Below are positions 63,801 to 64,000 of a stretch of 64,000 nucleotides of DNA, piece after piece (position 1 is the first letter of the stretch; the number at the start of each line of letters is the position of its first letter). Under the pieces are notes generated by a model. That model saw nothing but the letters and a program-made list of their open reading frames with translations. It was not told the origin of the DNA and searched no databases. The DNA comes from an uncultured Amphritea sp. Lineage in GTDB: Bacteria > Pseudomonadota > Gammaproteobacteria > Pseudomonadales > Balneatricaceae. The translations under genes and the position numbers were made by a program. The stretch spans positions 248,001 through 312,000 of the forward strand of contig NZ_CAKZLP010000054.1 in assembly GCF_937127095.1 (NCBI RefSeq). Reading direction: 5' to 3'.

Positions 63801-64000
63801 CTTTATCCAGCACCACCAGACGGGTTTTATGATCCTCATCGGTGAGCAACATCCCCCGGGCGGCATCACCTTTCGGCAGTTGCAAACCGAGATAGCGGTC
63901 ATAATAATCAAACGGTCGGGAGAAACTATTGCTGCTAAACTGACCACTTTCTTCAAACACCCGGTTGGTAAAGAGCGCTTTAAGCATGCCCGGCGGCGGA
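60853..64000 (-). CDS. yfhM: Bacterial alpha-2-macroglobulin (YfhM type), C-terminal part
   Basis: At least 1048 codons are in the window and the gene runs off the right edge; full-length relatives have about 1600 residues and begin with a lipoprotein signal that is not seen here. The thioester motif is intact (YPHGCIEQTTSAVFPQLY, Cys-Ile-Glu-Gln), and the MG domains and terpenoid-cyclase-like helical domain (LQSFQTLDGGFAYWPGQG) are recognisable. The protein is a periplasmic protease trap and works with PbpC, whose gene overlaps its end. Confidence 0.94.
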   Translation of the reverse strand, partial: PPPGMLKALFTNRVFEESGQFSSNSFSRPFDYYDRYLGLQLPKGDAARGMLLTDEDHKTRLVVLDKAGQPVSNTDLEISVYKLEWKWWYEKSNESLARYTDAQHSKIVASGEAVTDENGMAEWPLRVNYPEWGRYLVRACIAGKDTHCTGKVVYIDWPGWAGRQQESQGDNVDRLTLFSDKKKYQVGETATVTLPELKDGRALVTVESATRVLKQFWVARGAQKKMLQQQIEIAITTEMAPNIYVSVTYLQPHASRENDRPMRLMGIIPLQVEDPQKHLHPLISTVDQVSSRASFDIQVSESDGRPMTYTLALVDEGLLGLTNYKAPDPFDYFYQRQALQVKTWDLYKDVAGAYSGELHGLLPVGGSDAQTDDDKSKKNRRFPPLVQFIGSFELAAGEQRSHHVTLPMYLGAVRVMVVAEQAAAYGKTEHEVVVRDDISVFPTLPRVMRTNEQASVPVELFNNTAEPSTVQISMQADETRVQVAEQTQQLTLPPYSSAIARFAIQTGHVTGKAAFTFELASANAQSSQTVHLDINAPNDRTTRTTSYLVDGESSLDLTLQPFGIAGSNSASVALSLFKPVSLKSRMDYLVRYPHGCIEQTTSAVFPQLYLDQLSQMDKEKQSQIQQNISAGINRLQSFQTLDGGFAYWPGQGQSNAWGTNYAGHFLLLARQAGYEVPESLMQQWLSYQYLQSSFAVDTTDGEKIKAQAYRLFTLSLYGKPNWSAMYRLKALQVDDSASVALLSLAYLYAGQDDVARSLISGGLTAVDQYDTNSASFGSVLRDKSLFLMLYAKLADPVSATELAEEIAGQLAEDRWYSTQSTAYALVALARYQQAQHTNSSSKRSDAVIEQDGAKQSLRVSQQVSEIALLSGPDNGRTVNISNAGSPPVWVTLTQSGVTEPGSELEYAQGLALEVSYENSEGETVAIDRLAQGANLTAQIRLSNTTKHEISNIALNFRAASGWQIDNEREACSEAACQFDYVDIRDDRVSAYMGLKAGEAKTLSIPMNASFVGHFYLPAASAYAMYNDNLKAQVKGQSVEVMSGAEADK

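Noticed and set aside
1..64000. CRISPR arrays, tRNA or rRNA genes, insertion sequences, phage genes
   Set aside because: None recognised on reading both strands; short tandem repeats at 8493 and 57085 lack the spacer pattern of CRISPR.

Overview
The window comes from a Gram-negative, probably marine gammaproteobacterium of the Oceanospirillaceae type (Neptunomonas, Amphritea or Marinobacterium-like; inferred from gene content and medium GC, not tested by search). It is dominated by oxidation of alcohols, amines and aryl-acetates. No rRNA, tRNA, CRISPR array, prophage or insertion sequence was seen.

Region 1 (1-12.1 kb), PQQ alcohol oxidation. After a yceH fragment and a MOSC gene, the minus strand carries an AcoR-type sigma-54 activator, then pqqE, pqqD, pqqC, pqqB and pqqA, a periplasmic quinohaemoprotein alcohol dehydrogenase and an outer-membrane channel protein, all transcribed leftward. 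A 1.15 kb AT-rich gap separates these from a rightward aldehyde dehydrogenase. The gap holds three sites with exact sigma-54 (-24/-12) spacing: one for the channel-ADH-pqq unit, one for the aldehyde dehydrogenase, and one in front of a structured, terminator-ended non-coding segment that may be a small RNA.

Region 2 (12.3-32.3 kb), amine oxidation. RidA-like and NADAR-like genes precede a complete quinohaemoprotein amine dehydrogenase (QHNDH) operon, leftward in the order qhpA-D-C-B-F-E-G. Every cross-link residue of the small QhpC subunit is present. Instead of the usual AraC regulator, the divergent genes are an OmpR-type response regulator and a 2128-residue pseudokinase/ATPase/GAF/PAS/hybrid histidine kinase. 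An aldehyde dehydrogenase and a porin follow. The porin promoter region carries an ungapped 61-bp relative of the qhpA upstream region with tandem TGTAAC boxes, which suggests one shared regulon.

Region 3 (32.6-47.8 kb), indole-3-acetate catabolism. iacR, iacH, A, B, I, C, D, E and F are followed on the same strand by a TRAP transporter, a universal stress protein, a catechol 2,3-dioxygenase, iacG, an MFS carrier and a truncated haemoglobin. The layout implies indole-3-acetate to catechol to meta-cleavage. A perfect 18-bp palindrome before iacH is a candidate IacR operator, and a 12/14 match to it lies before the TRAP genes.

Region 4 (48.0-54.5 kb), phenylacetate catabolism: paaJ-K-A-B-C-D-E, leftward from a sigma-70-like promoter. 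Together, the periplasmic dehydrogenases and aldehyde dehydrogenases could turn arylalkyl alcohols and amines (phenylethanol, phenylethylamine, tryptamine) into phenylacetate and indole-acetate, which regions 3 and 4 degrade. That substrate assignment is inference.

Region 5 (54.8-64 kb), housekeeping: a cyclic-nucleotide-binding protein, a VanX-type dipeptidase, a CspD-like protein, a small charged protein, an HdfR-like LysR regulator preceded by four 13-bp repeats, an unknown small ORF, pbpC and the 3' part of a bacterial alpha-2-macroglobulin gene that leaves the window.
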